Shown here piece after piece: positions 33,136 through 42,209 of a stretch of DNA of 64,000 bases. Origin of the DNA: Streptomyces sp. cf386. GTDB lineage: Bacteria > Actinomycetota > Actinomycetes > Streptomycetales > Streptomycetaceae. Below the pieces are notes generated by a model. The model had not been told where the DNA came from and did no database searches. It worked only from the letters and a program-made list of their open reading frames with translations. The first letter of the stretch is position 1; each line of letters opens with the position of its first letter. Both the position numbers and the translations under genes were made by a program. The DNA lies in NCBI RefSeq assembly GCF_900103585.1, contig NZ_FNHV01000004.1, positions 124,001 through 188,000 on the forward strand, in the 5' to 3' direction.

Positions 33136-33936
33136 ATGTCGGACGCACTCGAGGGCCGGTCGAGACGGACTCGCATCGTCCTGGTGGTGTTCCGCCTGGC
33201 CATGGCGGTGGTGATCGCGCTGTTTGCCTGGCGGACGTACGAGGAGATGGCCATCGCCAAGGCCCGTTCCTCGGGGAACCTGGAACGGGCGGACGCCACC
33301 GTCGTGAACCGGACGGAAGAACGTAGGGAGTCGCTCGGCGGCGCAGGCCAGGACCGCACCTCAGAGACGTTCGTCTGGTACGAGGTCACGCTCGAACTGC
33401 GGGTGAACGGCGAGCTGCAGTCGGTGAAGGGCGGCGGCGGCCGCAGGGTGCTGGACGTGGGCGACCATGCCCAGGTCGGCCTGTGGCACGGACACGTCAT
33501 CGAGCTCGACGGGTATTACGTGTGGCGAGGGTGGCACAGCGGCCTCGGAGGCAACACCCTCCTCGCGTTCTACCCCTTGGCGATGGGCTACCTGATCACC
33601 CTGGCGGTGGCGGTACGCATCCGGATGGCGCGCCTGGGGGGCATCGATGAGACCTTCGTCTTCGACATTGTGCTCGGCATCATCGTCGCATGGGCCACGA
33701 TCGCTGTGCTGGCCCTGGCCCCCGCCGTCCTCGGCACCGACCATCCCCGGTTCTGGCCGCTCATGCCGGTGGCCACCGGCACCACGGCCTCCATGCTCCT
33801 CATACGCGGGCAGCTCCGGCGCATGCAGCTCCGGCGGCTCCGGCGCCGGCAGAGAAAGGCCACCCGCGCCGGCAGAGAAAGGCCACCCGCGCCGGCCGAC
33901 GACACCGATGCCGAGGGCGCGCCCGCTCGGCCCTGA
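33136..33936 (+). CDS. Putative membrane protein with an extracellular domain
   Basis: A 266-residue protein; the ATG at 33136 is preceded by GGGGAGG. One helix near the N-terminus (IVLVVFRLAMAVVIALFAW) is followed by a beta-rich DUF3592-like domain of about 100 residues, with YEVTLELRVNGELQSVKGGGGR and VLDVGDHAQVGLWHGHVIEL. Two or three further helices follow (LAFYPLAMGYLITLAVAV, FDIVLGIIVAWATIAVLAL, LMPVATGTTASMLLI). The C-terminus is very basic, and its reading frame is set by a 23-base tandem duplication. The function is unknown. It lies isolated between transposase remnants. Confidence 0.65.
   Translation: MSDALEGRSRRTRIVLVVFRLAMAVVIALFAWRTYEEMAIAKARSSGNLERADATVVNRTEERRESLGGAGQDRTSETFVWYEVTLELRVNGELQSVKGGGGRRVLDVGDHAQVGLWHGHVIELDGYYVWRGWHSGLGGNTLLAFYPLAMGYLITLAVAVRIRMARLGGIDETFVFDIVLGIIVAWATIAVLALAPAVLGTDHPRFWPLMPVATGTTASMLLIRGQLRRMQLRRLRRRQRKATRAGRERPPAPADDTDAEGAPARP
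33843..33888 (+). repeat. 23-base tandem duplication inside a coding region
   Basis: Two perfect copies of a 23-base unit beginning GCGCCGGCAG lie at 33843-33865 and 33866-33888, followed by 8 bases of a third. Because 23 is not a multiple of three, the copies are read in different frames (RRRQRKATR, then AGRERPPAPA). The duplication therefore determines the C-terminus and stop of the membrane protein. Confidence 0.9.
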
Positions 33937-34035
33937 GCACCGTGACGGAGGGGGTGGTCAGCTGTCCGGACCCGCGGCGAGCTCCACCGTGAACGTCGTC
34001 GCGCAGGACATCGAGGAATTGCATATGTCCAATTG

Positions 34036-34368
34036 ATGAGGATGGAAGCCATGGGGATGGTGGAAACGTACGGGCCGCAGCCGGATCCGAAGCGGAGACA
34101 GCAGCCGGCGGCTCCCGCGCCCGGTGGGAGGTGGTCGCACCTGGCGACCGGGGCGGAACTGGCCTTCATGGCGCAACTCGTTGTCGCGGGAGCGGTCTTC
34201 CTCGCCACCGCCGGCATGCGCGACGACCACGGCATCGGCTTCGCCGGTGGCGCCCTTGCCTATGCGCCCCGGGTGCTCTTCCTCGTGGTCCTCGCCGGGT
34301 ATCTGCACTGGCTGCTGTTCACCCTGCCCGCCATGGCGCTGGCCCGGCTCGTGGCGGCCCCGCGGTGA
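34036..34368 (+). CDS. Small putative membrane protein
   Basis: About 110 residues. Candidate starts are the ATGs at 34036, 34042 and 34051, and none has a decisive ribosome site. A basic, proline-rich N-terminus precedes two hydrophobic helices (ELAFMAQLVVAGAVFLATAGM and AYAPRVLFLVVLAGYLHWLLFTLPAMALARLV). The stop at 34368 falls where a LuxR-type stub begins in another frame. It could be an N-terminal membrane region once fused to, or adjacent to, that regulator. The function is unknown. Confidence 0.45.
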   Translation: MRMEAMGMVETYGPQPDPKRRQQPAAPAPGGRWSHLATGAELAFMAQLVVAGAVFLATAGMRDDHGIGFAGGALAYAPRVLFLVVLAGYLHWLLFTLPAMALARLVAAPR

Positions 34369-34369
34369 G

Positions 34370-34531
34370 ATAGCCCGCATGGTGGCGCTGGGCATGTCGA
34401 ACAGCGACATCGCCCACGCACTGGTCATCTCGCCGAGGACGGTCGAAGCACACCTCACCCGTATCTTCCGCAAGGCCGGCGTGCGCTCCCGCATGGCACT
34501 CGCCGCCGCACTGACACGCGCCGCGCCCTAG
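34370..34531 (+). pseudogene. LuxR-type DNA-binding domain stub
   Basis: Fifty-odd codons encode GEIARMVALGMSNSDIAHALVISPRTVEAHLTRIFRKAGV and a short tail. This is a complete LuxR/NarL helix-turn-helix without any receiver, ATPase or sensor domain and without its own start codon in good context; an ATG at 34379 is possible. It follows, in a different frame, the small membrane protein. Most likely it is the 3' end of a deleted regulator. Confidence 0.6.
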
Positions 34532-34569
34532 ATTCAAGGAATTTCGTAGCTGGCGATCCCACAAAGATC

Positions 34570-34950
34570 TCACGGTTGCGGGGAGGCTCCCGGTACGGAT
34601 CGGCATGGACCGGCGACCTGGCAGTTGGCCTGTTTGCCCAGCGCCCCGCAGTACTGGTGGGCGACGCCGACCGACATCCTTCCGCCCTTGGGGAACGACA
34701 CGTCATCGACCGCCCAGGCGCCCGGGCCGATCTGCGGCACCAGCCGCTCGGCGATCCGCCGGCGCACCGGCACCAGATCCCAGGTGGACTGGTTCACGAA
34801 CTGCTGCAGGCTCTGTTCGTTGCCGTCCGGCAGACGTGAGGCCATGGCCTGGATGGACTTCCGGCGACCGTCACGTCGTTTTGCGATATGACGGCCGCGC
34901 TGATTGCAGAAGTCCTTGAGATCGACGGTTCGCTCGCCGTTGAGTTGCAA
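34570..34950 (-). pseudogene. IS701-family transposase fragment
   Basis: The minus-strand frame carries [43 protein letters not shown] and [36 protein letters not shown]. These are the conserved N-terminal catalytic region of IS701 (DDE) transposases, including the VDD aspartates. Sequence on both sides is unrelated and the C-terminal half is missing. The 160 bases between here and the TetR stop show nothing recognisable. It is the last of the cluster of element remnants from 31 to 35 kb. Confidence 0.8.
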
Positions 34951-35112
34951 CCAGCGGCTGACAGGGCGTCCACTCCGTGGTGGCAATCACCGTCGCCGGT
35001 TGGCACAGGCCCTCGCCGCGATGGCCTGGGGAAGGCCGACGGCGCGGGCGGGTCGTCGGATTAGTCAGTGGTACCAGCCGGCCGGTGCCGGTCGGCCCCT
35101 CGAACTGATCCC

Positions 35113-35742
35113 TCAGCCGCCCGGCCGGCCACGCATCCCGTCGAAGAGGACCGCCGTCACAGCGTCGGCCAGAGCCGTGACCGGCACTCCGCCCTCCGGC
35201 CGGTACCACTCGATGAGCGAGTTGACGGTGCCGAACAGCAGCCGGGCCGCGAGATGCGGATCGATGTCGGCGCGGACGCCGCCCTCGGAAGCCGCACGGG
35301 CGACCAGGTCGGCCACGCGGTGGTCGAACTCACGGCGCCGCTCCAACGCCCGACGTTCCACGACGCTGTTGCCCCGCACTCGCAGCAGCAGGGTGACGTA
35401 CGGCAGCTCGGCGACGAGCACCTCGACACTGCGGTGCACGACCTGCTCCAGCCGGACGGTCGCCGTGGTGTCCGGGGCGTCAGCCCCGTCCGCCTCGTCG
35501 AGTACGTAGAAGAGGGCGTCCAGCGCGCGGCCGACGGCGAGCTCGAGCAGTTCGCCCTTGCCGGAGACATGGTGATAGATGCTCGACTTGCTCAGGCCTA
35601 GGCGCCTGGCCAGCTCCTCCATGCCCGTGCCGTCGTAGCCGCGCTCGTTGAAGACGGCGACAGCGACCTCCAGGACGGAGTCACGGTCGTAGACGGGCCG
35701 GTCACGACGGTCGGCAGGGCTTTGCACAGGCCTTGTGTTCAC
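35113..35742 (-). CDS. paaR: TetR-family regulator of phenylacetate degradation (PaaR-like)
   Basis: A 209-residue TetR protein starting at the GTG at 35742, which gives the standard short N-terminal arm. The helix-turn-helix lies near residues 38-60 (GTGMEELARRLGLSKSSIYHHVSGK). The C-terminal domain has the hydrophobic helices expected for ligand binding and dimerisation. It begins 25 bases after paaK, so it is the third gene of the paaI-paaK-paaR operon. PaaR proteins of actinobacteria repress paa genes and are released by phenylacetyl-CoA. Palindromes of the PaaR type occur at 37608 and 43075 upstream of the paa operons. Assignment rests on this context; ligand specificity is inferred. Confidence 0.8.
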   Translation of the reverse strand: MNTRPVQSPADRRDRPVYDRDSVLEVAVAVFNERGYDGTGMEELARRLGLSKSSIYHHVSGKGELLELAVGRALDALFYVLDEADGADAPDTTATVRLEQVVHRSVEVLVAELPYVTLLLRVRGNSVVERRALERRREFDHRVADLVARAASEGGVRADIDPHLAARLLFGTVNSLIEWYRPEGGVPVTALADAVTAVLFDGMRGRPGG

Positions 35743-35767
35743 CCGGCCATTGTCGCAAGAGGAGCTG

Positions 35768-37114
35768 TCACGCCCGCCGGAGATCCTTGACACGACGGAG
35801 CTTGCCGAGAGACCGCTCCAGGGTCTCGGGGTCGACGATCGCCACCTCGACGGTGACGCCCACGCCGTCCTTGATGCCCTGGCCGATCGCCCTGGCGGCG
35901 GCATCGCGCTGTTCGGGGGCGGTGCCAGGGCGGGCCTCGACCCGCACGACCATGTGATCCATGCGGCCGCGCTCGGTGAGCTGGATCTGGAAATGAGGGG
36001 CGACCGAGGGCGTGCGGAGCACGATCTCCTCGATCTGGCTGGGGAAGACGTTCACTCCACGCAGGATGATCATGTCGTCGCAGCGGCCGGTGACCTTCTG
36101 CATCCGGCGGAAGGCGGGCCGGGCCGTGCCGGGCAGCAGCCGGGTCAGGTCGCGGGTGCGGTAGCGGATGATCGGCAGGGCCTCCTTGGTGAGCGAGGTG
36201 AAGACCACTTCGCCCTCCTCGTCCTCCGCGAGCACGGTGTCCGTGACCGGGTCGACGACCTCGGGGTAGAAGTGGTCCTCCCACACGTGCAGCCCGTCCT
36301 TGGTCTCCACGCACTCCTGTGCGACGCCGGGGCCGATCACCTCGGACAGGCCGTAGATGTCGACGGCGTGGATGGCCATGCGCTCCTCGATCTCGCGGCG
36401 CATCTCCTCCGTCCACGGCTCGGCCCCGAAGATGCCCACCTTCAGGGAGCTGGTTCGCGGGTCGATGCCCTGCTTCTCGAACTCGTCGAGCAAGGTGAGC
36501 ATGTAGGACGGGGTGACCATGATGATCTCGGGCTCGAAGTCCTGGATGATCTGCACCTGGCGTGCGGTCATGCCGCCGGAGGCCGGGATCACCGTACAGC
36601 CGGCTCGCTCGGCCCCGTAGTGCGCGCCGAGGCCGCCGGTGAAGAGCCCGTAGCCGTAGGAGATGTGCACCTTGTGGCCGGGGCGGCCGCCGGCGGCGCG
36701 GATCGAGCGGGCGACCATGTCCGCCCACATGGAGAGGTCGTTGTCGGTGTAGCCGACGACCGTGGGGCGGCCGGTGGTGCCGCTGGAGGCGTGGATGCGC
36801 CGCACATCCGCCATCGGCACGGCGAACATGCCGAAGGGGTAGGTGTCCCGCAGGTCGGCCTTGGTGGTGAAGGGGAACCGGGCCAGGTCCTCCAGCGACC
36901 GGCAGTCGTCGGGCCGCACACCGGCCTCGTCGAATTTCTTCCGGTACAACTCGACGTTGTCGTACGCGTGTCGCAGCGTCGATCGCAGACGATCGAGCTG
37001 GAGTTCTCTCAGCTGCTCCCGCGTCAGGCGCTCGCCGTCGTCCCGCAGGTCGTGGGGGAGGGGTTCTCCCAGACGGGATGTGGGGGCCGCCGTGGCCGTC
37101 GTCTCGCTGCTCAT
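35768..37114 (-). CDS. paaK: Phenylacetate-CoA ligase
   Basis: A 448-residue adenylate-forming ligase. The AMP-binding P-loop is SSGTTGRPTVVGYT (residues about 110-123), with ASGGMTARQVQIIQDF and YGLSEVIGPGVAQEC further on, all typical of PaaK. The C-terminal domain has RCDDMIILRGVNVFPSQIEE and ends with GKLRRVKDLR, which carries the adenylation lysine. It converts phenylacetate, ATP and CoA to phenylacetyl-CoA, the first step of the pathway. Its ATG overlaps the paaI stop (ATGA) and it is followed by the PaaR-like regulator. The length matches the family. The gene order paaI-paaK-paaR gives activation, salvage and control in one operon. Confidence 0.95.
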   Translation of the reverse strand: MSSETTATAAPTSRLGEPLPHDLRDDGERLTREQLRELQLDRLRSTLRHAYDNVELYRKKFDEAGVRPDDCRSLEDLARFPFTTKADLRDTYPFGMFAVPMADVRRIHASSGTTGRPTVVGYTDNDLSMWADMVARSIRAAGGRPGHKVHISYGYGLFTGGLGAHYGAERAGCTVIPASGGMTARQVQIIQDFEPEIIMVTPSYMLTLLDEFEKQGIDPRTSSLKVGIFGAEPWTEEMRREIEERMAIHAVDIYGLSEVIGPGVAQECVETKDGLHVWEDHFYPEVVDPVTDTVLAEDEEGEVVFTSLTKEALPIIRYRTRDLTRLLPGTARPAFRRMQKVTGRCDDMIILRGVNVFPSQIEEIVLRTPSVAPHFQIQLTERGRMDHMVVRVEARPGTAPEQRDAAARAIGQGIKDGVGVTVEVAIVDPETLERSLGKLRRVKDLRRA

Positions 37115-37584
37115 CGCGACTCCTTCGTGGTCGTGCTCGGCGTCCGGTGCGCCGTCGTGTCCCTGGTCAAGTGCGGTGCCGTGCCGGTGATGCTGCGGCT
37201 GCGTCCGCGGAACTCCGCGATCACCTCTTCGTCGCGCCGGACGCTCACGTCGTAGATGCCGCTGCGGCCGAACCGGGTGCGCTCCTCGGCGGTCGCCACG
37301 AGTACGTCGCCCTCGTACGCCGGGGCGACGAAGGTGATGTCGGCGCCCGCCGCGACGGTCACGGGACCGTGGCTGTTGCAGGCGCAGGCGAAGGCTGTGT
37401 CGGCGAGCAGGAACACATATCCGCCGTGGGCGATCCTGTGTCCGTTCACCATCGCCGGGGTCACCGTCATGCGGAGCACGGCGGTCCCTGCGCCGTGTTC
37501 GAGCAGCTCGATCCCCAGTCCTCGGGACGCCTCGTCCGCGGAGAACATCGCCTCCGTAGGAGTCGCCTCAGTGGTTTGAGTCAC
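37111..37584 (-). CDS. paaI: PaaI-type hotdog thioesterase
   Basis: A 157-residue hotdog-fold thioesterase. The GTG at 37584 is chosen because AGGTGG lies 8 bases upstream. HRIAHGGYVFLLADTAFACACNSHG (about residues 50-74) includes the conserved aspartate and HGG of the PaaI group. PaaI hydrolyses ring-hydroxylated or ring-epoxidised phenylacetyl-CoA derivatives and so releases CoA when the pathway stalls. It is the first gene of the minus-strand operon, divergent from paaN. The PaaR-like operator at 37608 lies just upstream of the start. Confidence 0.92.
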   Translation of the reverse strand: MTQTTEATPTEAMFSADEASRGLGIELLEHGAGTAVLRMTVTPAMVNGHRIAHGGYVFLLADTAFACACNSHGPVTVAAGADITFVAPAYEGDVLVATAEERTRFGRSGIYDVSVRRDEEVIAEFRGRSRSITGTAPHLTRDTTAHRTPSTTTKESR

Positions 37585-37607
37585 TATTTATGCCACCTTG
37601 TCTCCCG

Positions 37608-37621
37608 ACCGAACATTCGGT
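37608..37621. promoter_or_regulatory. PaaR-like operator in the paaI/paaN divergent promoter
   Basis: ACCGAACATTCGGT is a palindrome with arms ACCGAA and TTCGGT around CA. With the following TTAG context it agrees well with the published actinobacterial PaaR pattern ACCG-NN-CG-NN-CGGT-N-AG as I recall it. It lies between the divergent paaI and paaN starts, so a single bound dimer could repress both operons. Confidence 0.75.
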
Positions 37622-37639
37622 TAGCGTGCGGCACGGCTA

Positions 37640-37668
37640 AGTAATCCAACCGGACCAATGCCTGTCAA
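37640..37668 (-). promoter_or_regulatory. Candidate minus-strand promoter for paaIKR
   Basis: On the minus strand TTGACA (37668-37663) is followed, 17 bases later, by ATTACT (37645-37640). The -35 is perfect, the -10 only fair. The predicted start of transcription falls about 10 bases before the palindrome at 37608-37621, which would then lie just downstream of +1, a classical repressor position. A plus-strand promoter for paaN may overlap the operator on the other side. Confidence 0.4.
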
Positions 37669-37680
37669 GAGGTTGACCAC

Positions 37681-39393
37681 ATGCCGCACAAGAGGCCGAA
37701 CGGCCCTGCTCTCTTCGCGCGCCATCGCCCGCTGCTGGAACAGTCGGTCGCCGCCACCGCGAGCCGGGACCACTGGACGCCGTATCCCGAGTCGCCGAGC
37801 AAGTCGGTGTACGGCGAGGACGCCGCGAAGAACGGAGAAGCCGCCTTCCGGGACCGGCTCGGGGGCCACTTCGAGCTCCCCGGCCATCCGGGCAACGGAG
37901 CAGTACCGGCGACCGAGACGTCTCCGTACGGTTTCCCGCTGGATGTGACCTACCCCCGCGTCGCCCCGGACGAGGCGGTGGCCGCCGCGAAGGCCGCTAT
38001 CGGCCCGTGGCGTGACGCGGGGCCGGACACCCGCGCCGGCGTGGCCGCGGAGATCCTCGCCCGTCTGAACGCAGCGAGCTTCGAGATCGCGCACGCCGTG
38101 CAACACACGACCGGCCAGGCCTTTGTGATGGCTTTTCAGGCCGGCGGCCCGCACGCCCAGGACCGTGGCCTGGAGGCGGTCGCCTACGCCTGGGCGGAGC
38201 AGAAACGGCACCCGGCCGCGGCTCGCTGGAGCAAGCCGCAGCGCAAGGGCGGGCCGCTGGTGATGGACAAGAAGTTCACGACCGTCGGACGCGGGGTGGC
38301 GCTGTTGATCGCCTGCAACACCTTCCCCACCTGGAACGGCTATCCGGGCCTGTTCGCCTCCCTGGTCACCGGCAATCCGGTCGTCGTCAAGCCGCACCCG
38401 GGTGCCGTCCTGCCGCTCGCGATCACCGTGCGCATCGCCCGCGAGGTGCTGGCCGAGGCCGGCTTCGACCCGAACGTGGTGATCCTGGCCGCGGAGAGCC
38501 CCGAGGACCGTACGGCGTCGGTGTACGCCCTCCACCCGGACGTACGGATCATCGACTTCACCGGCTCCACCGCGTTCGGCGACTGGCTGGAGACACACGC
38601 CCGCCAGGCCGCCGTGTACACCGAGAAGGCGGGGTTGAACACGGTGGTGCTGGACTCCACCGACGACTACCGCGGGCTGCTGGGCAACCTGGCCTTCTCG
38701 CTGTCCCTCTACACCGGTCAGATGTGCACCACCCCGCAGAACCTGCTGATCCCGCGCGACGGCATCGCCACGGACCAGGGCGTCAAGAGCGCCGACGAGT
38801 TCGCCGCCGACCTCGGCGCCGCGCTGGACCGGCTGCTCGGCGACCCGGCCCGCGCGGCCGGCACCCTGGGCGCCATCGTCAACGACGGTGTGCGCGAGCG
38901 GCTGGAGGAGGCGGCCGGGCTCGGCCGTACGGTGCGCGCGTCGGCACCGGTCGAGCATCCGGAGTACCCGGAGGCGGTCGTCCGGACGCCGCTGGTGGCG
39001 CGGCTGGACGCGGAGACCGACCGGGAGATCTATACCCGCGAGTGGTTCGGGCCCGTCTCCTTCGTCATCGGCACCGACTCCACCGAGCACAGCCTCTCGG
39101 TCTTCCGGGAGACCGTGCGGGAACACGGCGCGCTGACGGCCGCCGTCCACGCCACGAGCGAAGCCGTGCTGGCCGCCGCCGAGTCGGCCGCCCTGGATGC
39201 CGGCGTGCACCTGTCGGAGAACCTCACCGGCGGGGTCTTCGTCAACCAGTCCGCCGCCTTCAGCGACTTTCACGGCAGTGCCGCCAATCCCGCGGCCAGC
39301 GCCACCCTGTCCGACCCCGCCTTCGTCACCGGCCGCTTCGCGACGCTGCAGTCGCGCCGGCCCGTTCCCTTCGAGGAGTCCGCCCATGTCTGA
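37681..39393 (+). CDS. paaN: Phenylacetate degradation protein PaaN (aldehyde dehydrogenase), copy 1
   Basis: A 570-residue PaaN with AAGAGG before the ATG at 37681. The catalytic glutamate (Glu315 in TEKAGLN) and cysteine (Cys349 in GQMCTTPQN) are present, as is the [15 protein letters not shown] loop. It is near-identical in layout to the copy at 16883. It is an aldehyde-dehydrogenase-only protein; the hydratase half of E. coli PaaZ is missing, so oxepin-CoA hydrolysis must come from a separate protein. It is the first gene of a five-gene operon with thiolase, hydratases and dehydrogenase, overlapping the thiolase start by eight bases. Confidence 0.92.
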   Translation: MPHKRPNGPALFARHRPLLEQSVAATASRDHWTPYPESPSKSVYGEDAAKNGEAAFRDRLGGHFELPGHPGNGAVPATETSPYGFPLDVTYPRVAPDEAVAAAKAAIGPWRDAGPDTRAGVAAEILARLNAASFEIAHAVQHTTGQAFVMAFQAGGPHAQDRGLEAVAYAWAEQKRHPAAARWSKPQRKGGPLVMDKKFTTVGRGVALLIACNTFPTWNGYPGLFASLVTGNPVVVKPHPGAVLPLAITVRIAREVLAEAGFDPNVVILAAESPEDRTASVYALHPDVRIIDFTGSTAFGDWLETHARQAAVYTEKAGLNTVVLDSTDDYRGLLGNLAFSLSLYTGQMCTTPQNLLIPRDGIATDQGVKSADEFAADLGAALDRLLGDPARAAGTLGAIVNDGVRERLEEAAGLGRTVRASAPVEHPEYPEAVVRTPLVARLDAETDREIYTREWFGPVSFVIGTDSTEHSLSVFRETVREHGALTAAVHATSEAVLAAAESAALDAGVHLSENLTGGVFVNQSAAFSDFHGSAANPAASATLSDPAFVTGRFATLQSRRPVPFEESAHV

Positions 39394-40609
39394 CGACGTC
39401 TTCCTGATCGACGGCGCGCGCACCCCGCAGGGCCGCTACGGCGGCGTACTGGCCTCCGTGCGTCCCGACGACCTGGCCGCCCTGGTGGTGGGTGAGGCCG
39501 TGCGCCGCGCGGGGATCCCGGCCGAGGCCGTGGACGAGGTGGTCCTGGGGGCGGCCAACCAGGCCGGTGAGGACAACCGGGACGTGGCGCGCATGGCCGT
39601 GCTGCTGGCGGGGCTGCCGCACACCGTCCCCGGCTACACGGTCAACCGGCTCTGTGCCTCCGGGCTGACCGCGGTCGCGAGCGCCGCCCAGGCGATCCGC
39701 TCCGGGGAGGCGGACCTGGTGGTCGCGGGCGGGGTGGAGTCCATGACCCGCGCCCCCTGGGTGATGGCCAAGCCCGGCACTCCCTGGGCCAAGCCGGGGG
39801 AGGTGCACGACACTTCACTGGGCTGGCGCTTCACCAACCCGCGCTTCGCCGCCGCCGACCGGGCCGTGCCCGCGGGGGCCGGTCCCGAGACGGTCAAGGT
39901 GACCCTGGCGATGGGGGAGACAGCCGAGGAGGTCGCGGCCCTGGACGGCATCACCCGTGCCGAGTCCGATGCGTTCGCGTTGCGCAGTCACCAGCGAGCC
40001 GTGGCGGCACAGGAGGCGGGGCGCCTCGACCGCGAGATCGTGCCGGTTCCGGTGAAGGACGGCGAGGTCACCCGCGACGAGGGGCCGCGCCCCGGCACGA
40101 CGCTGGAGAAGCTCGGTGCTCTGCGGACCATCTTCCGCAAGGACGGCATCGTCACCGCCGGTTCCTCCTCGCCGCTGTCGGACGGCGCCGCCGCGCTGGT
40201 GGTCGCGAGCGCCGAAGCGGTACGGCGGTACAGGCTCACCCCGCGGGCGCGGATCGTCACCTCCGCGTCGGCCGGCGTGCAGCCCCATGTCATGGGCCTC
40301 GGCCCGGTTCCCGCCACACAGAAGGCCCTGGCCCGCGCCGGATGGCAGGCCGGGGACGTGGACGCGGTCGAGCTGAACGAGGCGTTCGCCGCGCAGGCGC
40401 TGGCGGTCATGCGCCGTCTCAAGCTCGACGAGGAGAGGGTCAACGCCGATGGCGGCGCCATCGCGCTCGGGCATCCCCTCGGCTGCTCCGGCGCCCGCAT
40501 TCTGCTGACGCTGCTCGGCCGGCTGGAGCGCGAGGACGCCCGCCGGGGTCTGGCGACGCTGTGCGTGGGAGTCGGCCAGGGCGTCGCGATGCTCGTGGAG
40601 CGCGTATGA
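39386..40609 (+). CDS. paaJ: Thiolase (3-oxoadipyl-CoA / 3-oxo-5,6-dehydrosuberyl-CoA type)
   Basis: A 407-residue thiolase. The nucleophilic Cys90 is in [19 protein letters not shown] and the C-terminal [11 protein letters not shown] motif supply the remaining active-site residues. [12 protein letters not shown] is typical of the PaaJ/PcaF branch. In phenylacetate degradation such enzymes cleave both the ring-derived C8 thioester and, later, 3-oxoadipyl-CoA to acetyl-CoA and succinyl-CoA. Its ATG overlaps paaN (ATGTCTGA) and its stop overlaps the next hydratase (ATGA). A truncated copy of this gene follows the other paaN at 18576. Confidence 0.93.
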   Translation: MSDDVFLIDGARTPQGRYGGVLASVRPDDLAALVVGEAVRRAGIPAEAVDEVVLGAANQAGEDNRDVARMAVLLAGLPHTVPGYTVNRLCASGLTAVASAAQAIRSGEADLVVAGGVESMTRAPWVMAKPGTPWAKPGEVHDTSLGWRFTNPRFAAADRAVPAGAGPETVKVTLAMGETAEEVAALDGITRAESDAFALRSHQRAVAAQEAGRLDREIVPVPVKDGEVTRDEGPRPGTTLEKLGALRTIFRKDGIVTAGSSSPLSDGAAALVVASAEAVRRYRLTPRARIVTSASAGVQPHVMGLGPVPATQKALARAGWQAGDVDAVELNEAFAAQALAVMRRLKLDEERVNADGGAIALGHPLGCSGARILLTLLGRLEREDARRGLATLCVGVGQGVAMLVERV

Positions 40610-41358
40610 GCACCGCAACCGCCTACGAGACGCTGCTCGTCGAGGAACGCGAGGACCGGGTCGTCGTCACCCTGCACCGGCCCGAGGCCCGCAACGCCAT
40701 CAGCGGCCGCATGATCGCTGAACTGCACGAGGTGTGCGGTCTGCTGGAAGCCGATCCGAAGCTGCTGCTGCTCACCGGGCACGGCGGTGTCTTCGCGGGC
40801 GGCGCCGACATCGCCGAGCTGCTGCGTCGCGGCCGCGACGCAGCCCTCCAGGGCATCAACAGCCGCCTGTTCGAGCGCGTGCGCAGACTCCCCATGCCCA
40901 CGCTCGCCGCCGTCGACGGCTGGGCGCTGGGCGGCGGCGCCGAACTGTCGTACGCCTGCGACCTCCGCATCGCAGGTCCGGACGCCGTCTTCGGCAACCC
41001 CGAGCCGGGGCTCGGCATCCTCGCCGCGGCCGGGGCCTGCTGGCGCCTGCCCGAGCTGGTCGGCGAGTCGATCGCCAAGCAGGTGCTGCTCGCCGGGCGG
41101 AACCTCGACGCGCCCGCGGCACTGGCGGCGGGCCTGGTCATCGATGTCGTACCGGCGGACAGGCTGCTGGACGAGGCGCACGCCCTGCTCGACCGCATGA
41201 CGCGTTCCTCCGCCACCGCCCTGCGACTGACGAAGCTCGTCGTCGACTCACCCGGTGCCCACCCGGTCGCCGACGACCTGGCACAGGCCGTGCTGTTCGA
41301 GGGACAGGACAAGAAGGACCGCATGACACGTTTCCTGGAGAAGAGGAGTCGGGCATGA
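40606..41358 (+). CDS. Enoyl-CoA hydratase/isomerase (PaaF-like)
   Basis: A 250-residue crotonase-fold protein, coupled by ATGA overlaps on both sides. The oxyanion-hole segments are visible in [17 protein letters not shown] and [19 protein letters not shown]. Members of this group hydrate 2,3-dehydroadipyl-CoA (PaaF role) or isomerise ring intermediates. It retains the glutamate at the hydratase position (NPEPGLGIL), favouring hydratase activity. Three paralogues occur in the cluster (40606, 42200, 46854), so the individual assignments are uncertain. Confidence 0.85.
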   Translation: MSTATAYETLLVEEREDRVVVTLHRPEARNAISGRMIAELHEVCGLLEADPKLLLLTGHGGVFAGGADIAELLRRGRDAALQGINSRLFERVRRLPMPTLAAVDGWALGGGAELSYACDLRIAGPDAVFGNPEPGLGILAAAGACWRLPELVGESIAKQVLLAGRNLDAPAALAAGLVIDVVPADRLLDEAHALLDRMTRSSATALRLTKLVVDSPGAHPVADDLAQAVLFEGQDKKDRMTRFLEKRSRA

Positions 41359-42209
41359 CCTCAGCCCCCACAGTCGTCGGGGTGATCGGCGGCGGCCGCA
41401 TGGGCGCCGGCATCGCACAGTCCTTCGCGACGGCCGGTTCGGCCGTGACCGTCGTGGAGAGCGGCGAGCAGGCCGCGGCCGCGGCACTGGACCGTGTCGC
41501 CACCGGGCTGAAGAGAGCCTCCCAACGGGGCGCACTGGCCGAGCCAGTTGAGGAGGTGCTGGCCCGGGTGACGACGGTTCCGTCCGTCGACGCCCTGCCC
41601 CCGCACGCCGACCTGGTCGTCGAGGCCGTCCCCGAGGACGCCGCGCTCAAGGCCCGGCTCCTCGCCGCCGCCGAGCAGACGGTGAGCCCGAGCACGGTAC
41701 TGGCCAGCAACACCAGCTCCCTGTCAGTCACCGACCTCGCCGCCGCCCTCACCCGGCCCGCCCGCTTCCTGGGCATGCACTTCTTCAACCCCGTGCCCGC
41801 CTCCGAACTGGTCGAGATCGTCGTCGCACCCGACACCGCGGCCCACACCGTCGAGGCGGCCCTCGGCTGGACCAACTGCCTCGGCAAGAAGGACGTCGTC
41901 GTCCAGGACTCGCCCGGTTTCGCCAGCAGCCGCCTCGGCCTGGCTCTGGGACTGGAGGCGATCCGCATGGTCGAGGAGGGCGTCGCGGAACCGGAGGCGA
42001 TCGACGACGCCATGCGGCTCGGCTACAAGCACCCCATGGGACCGCTGCGTCTGACCGACCTGGTCGGGCTCGACGTACGCCTCGCCATCGCCGAGCATCT
42101 GCACGCCACGCTCGGCGAGCGCTTCGCCCCTCCCCGGTTGCTGCGCGAGAAGGTCGCCCGTGGGGAGCTGGGGCGGAAGACGGGGAAGGGGTTCCACACA
42201 TGGGAGTGA
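41355..42209 (+). CDS. paaH: 3-Hydroxyacyl-CoA dehydrogenase
   Basis: A 284-residue NAD-dependent dehydrogenase. The Rossmann loop GVIGGGRMGAGIAQ begins at residue 9. LASNTSSLSVTDLA, GMHFFNPVP (with the catalytic histidine) and the C-terminal GYKHPMGPLRLTDLVGLD motif follow. It is the single-domain, roughly 285-residue type, shorter than the duplicated 475-residue E. coli PaaH. It oxidises 3-hydroxyadipyl-CoA to 3-oxoadipyl-CoA before the thiolase step. It is in tight overlap with genes on both sides of the operon. Confidence 0.93.
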   Translation: MTSAPTVVGVIGGGRMGAGIAQSFATAGSAVTVVESGEQAAAAALDRVATGLKRASQRGALAEPVEEVLARVTTVPSVDALPPHADLVVEAVPEDAALKARLLAAAEQTVSPSTVLASNTSSLSVTDLAAALTRPARFLGMHFFNPVPASELVEIVVAPDTAAHTVEAALGWTNCLGKKDVVVQDSPGFASSRLGLALGLEAIRMVEEGVAEPEAIDDAMRLGYKHPMGPLRLTDLVGLDVRLAIAEHLHATLGERFAPPRLLREKVARGELGRKTGKGFHTWE

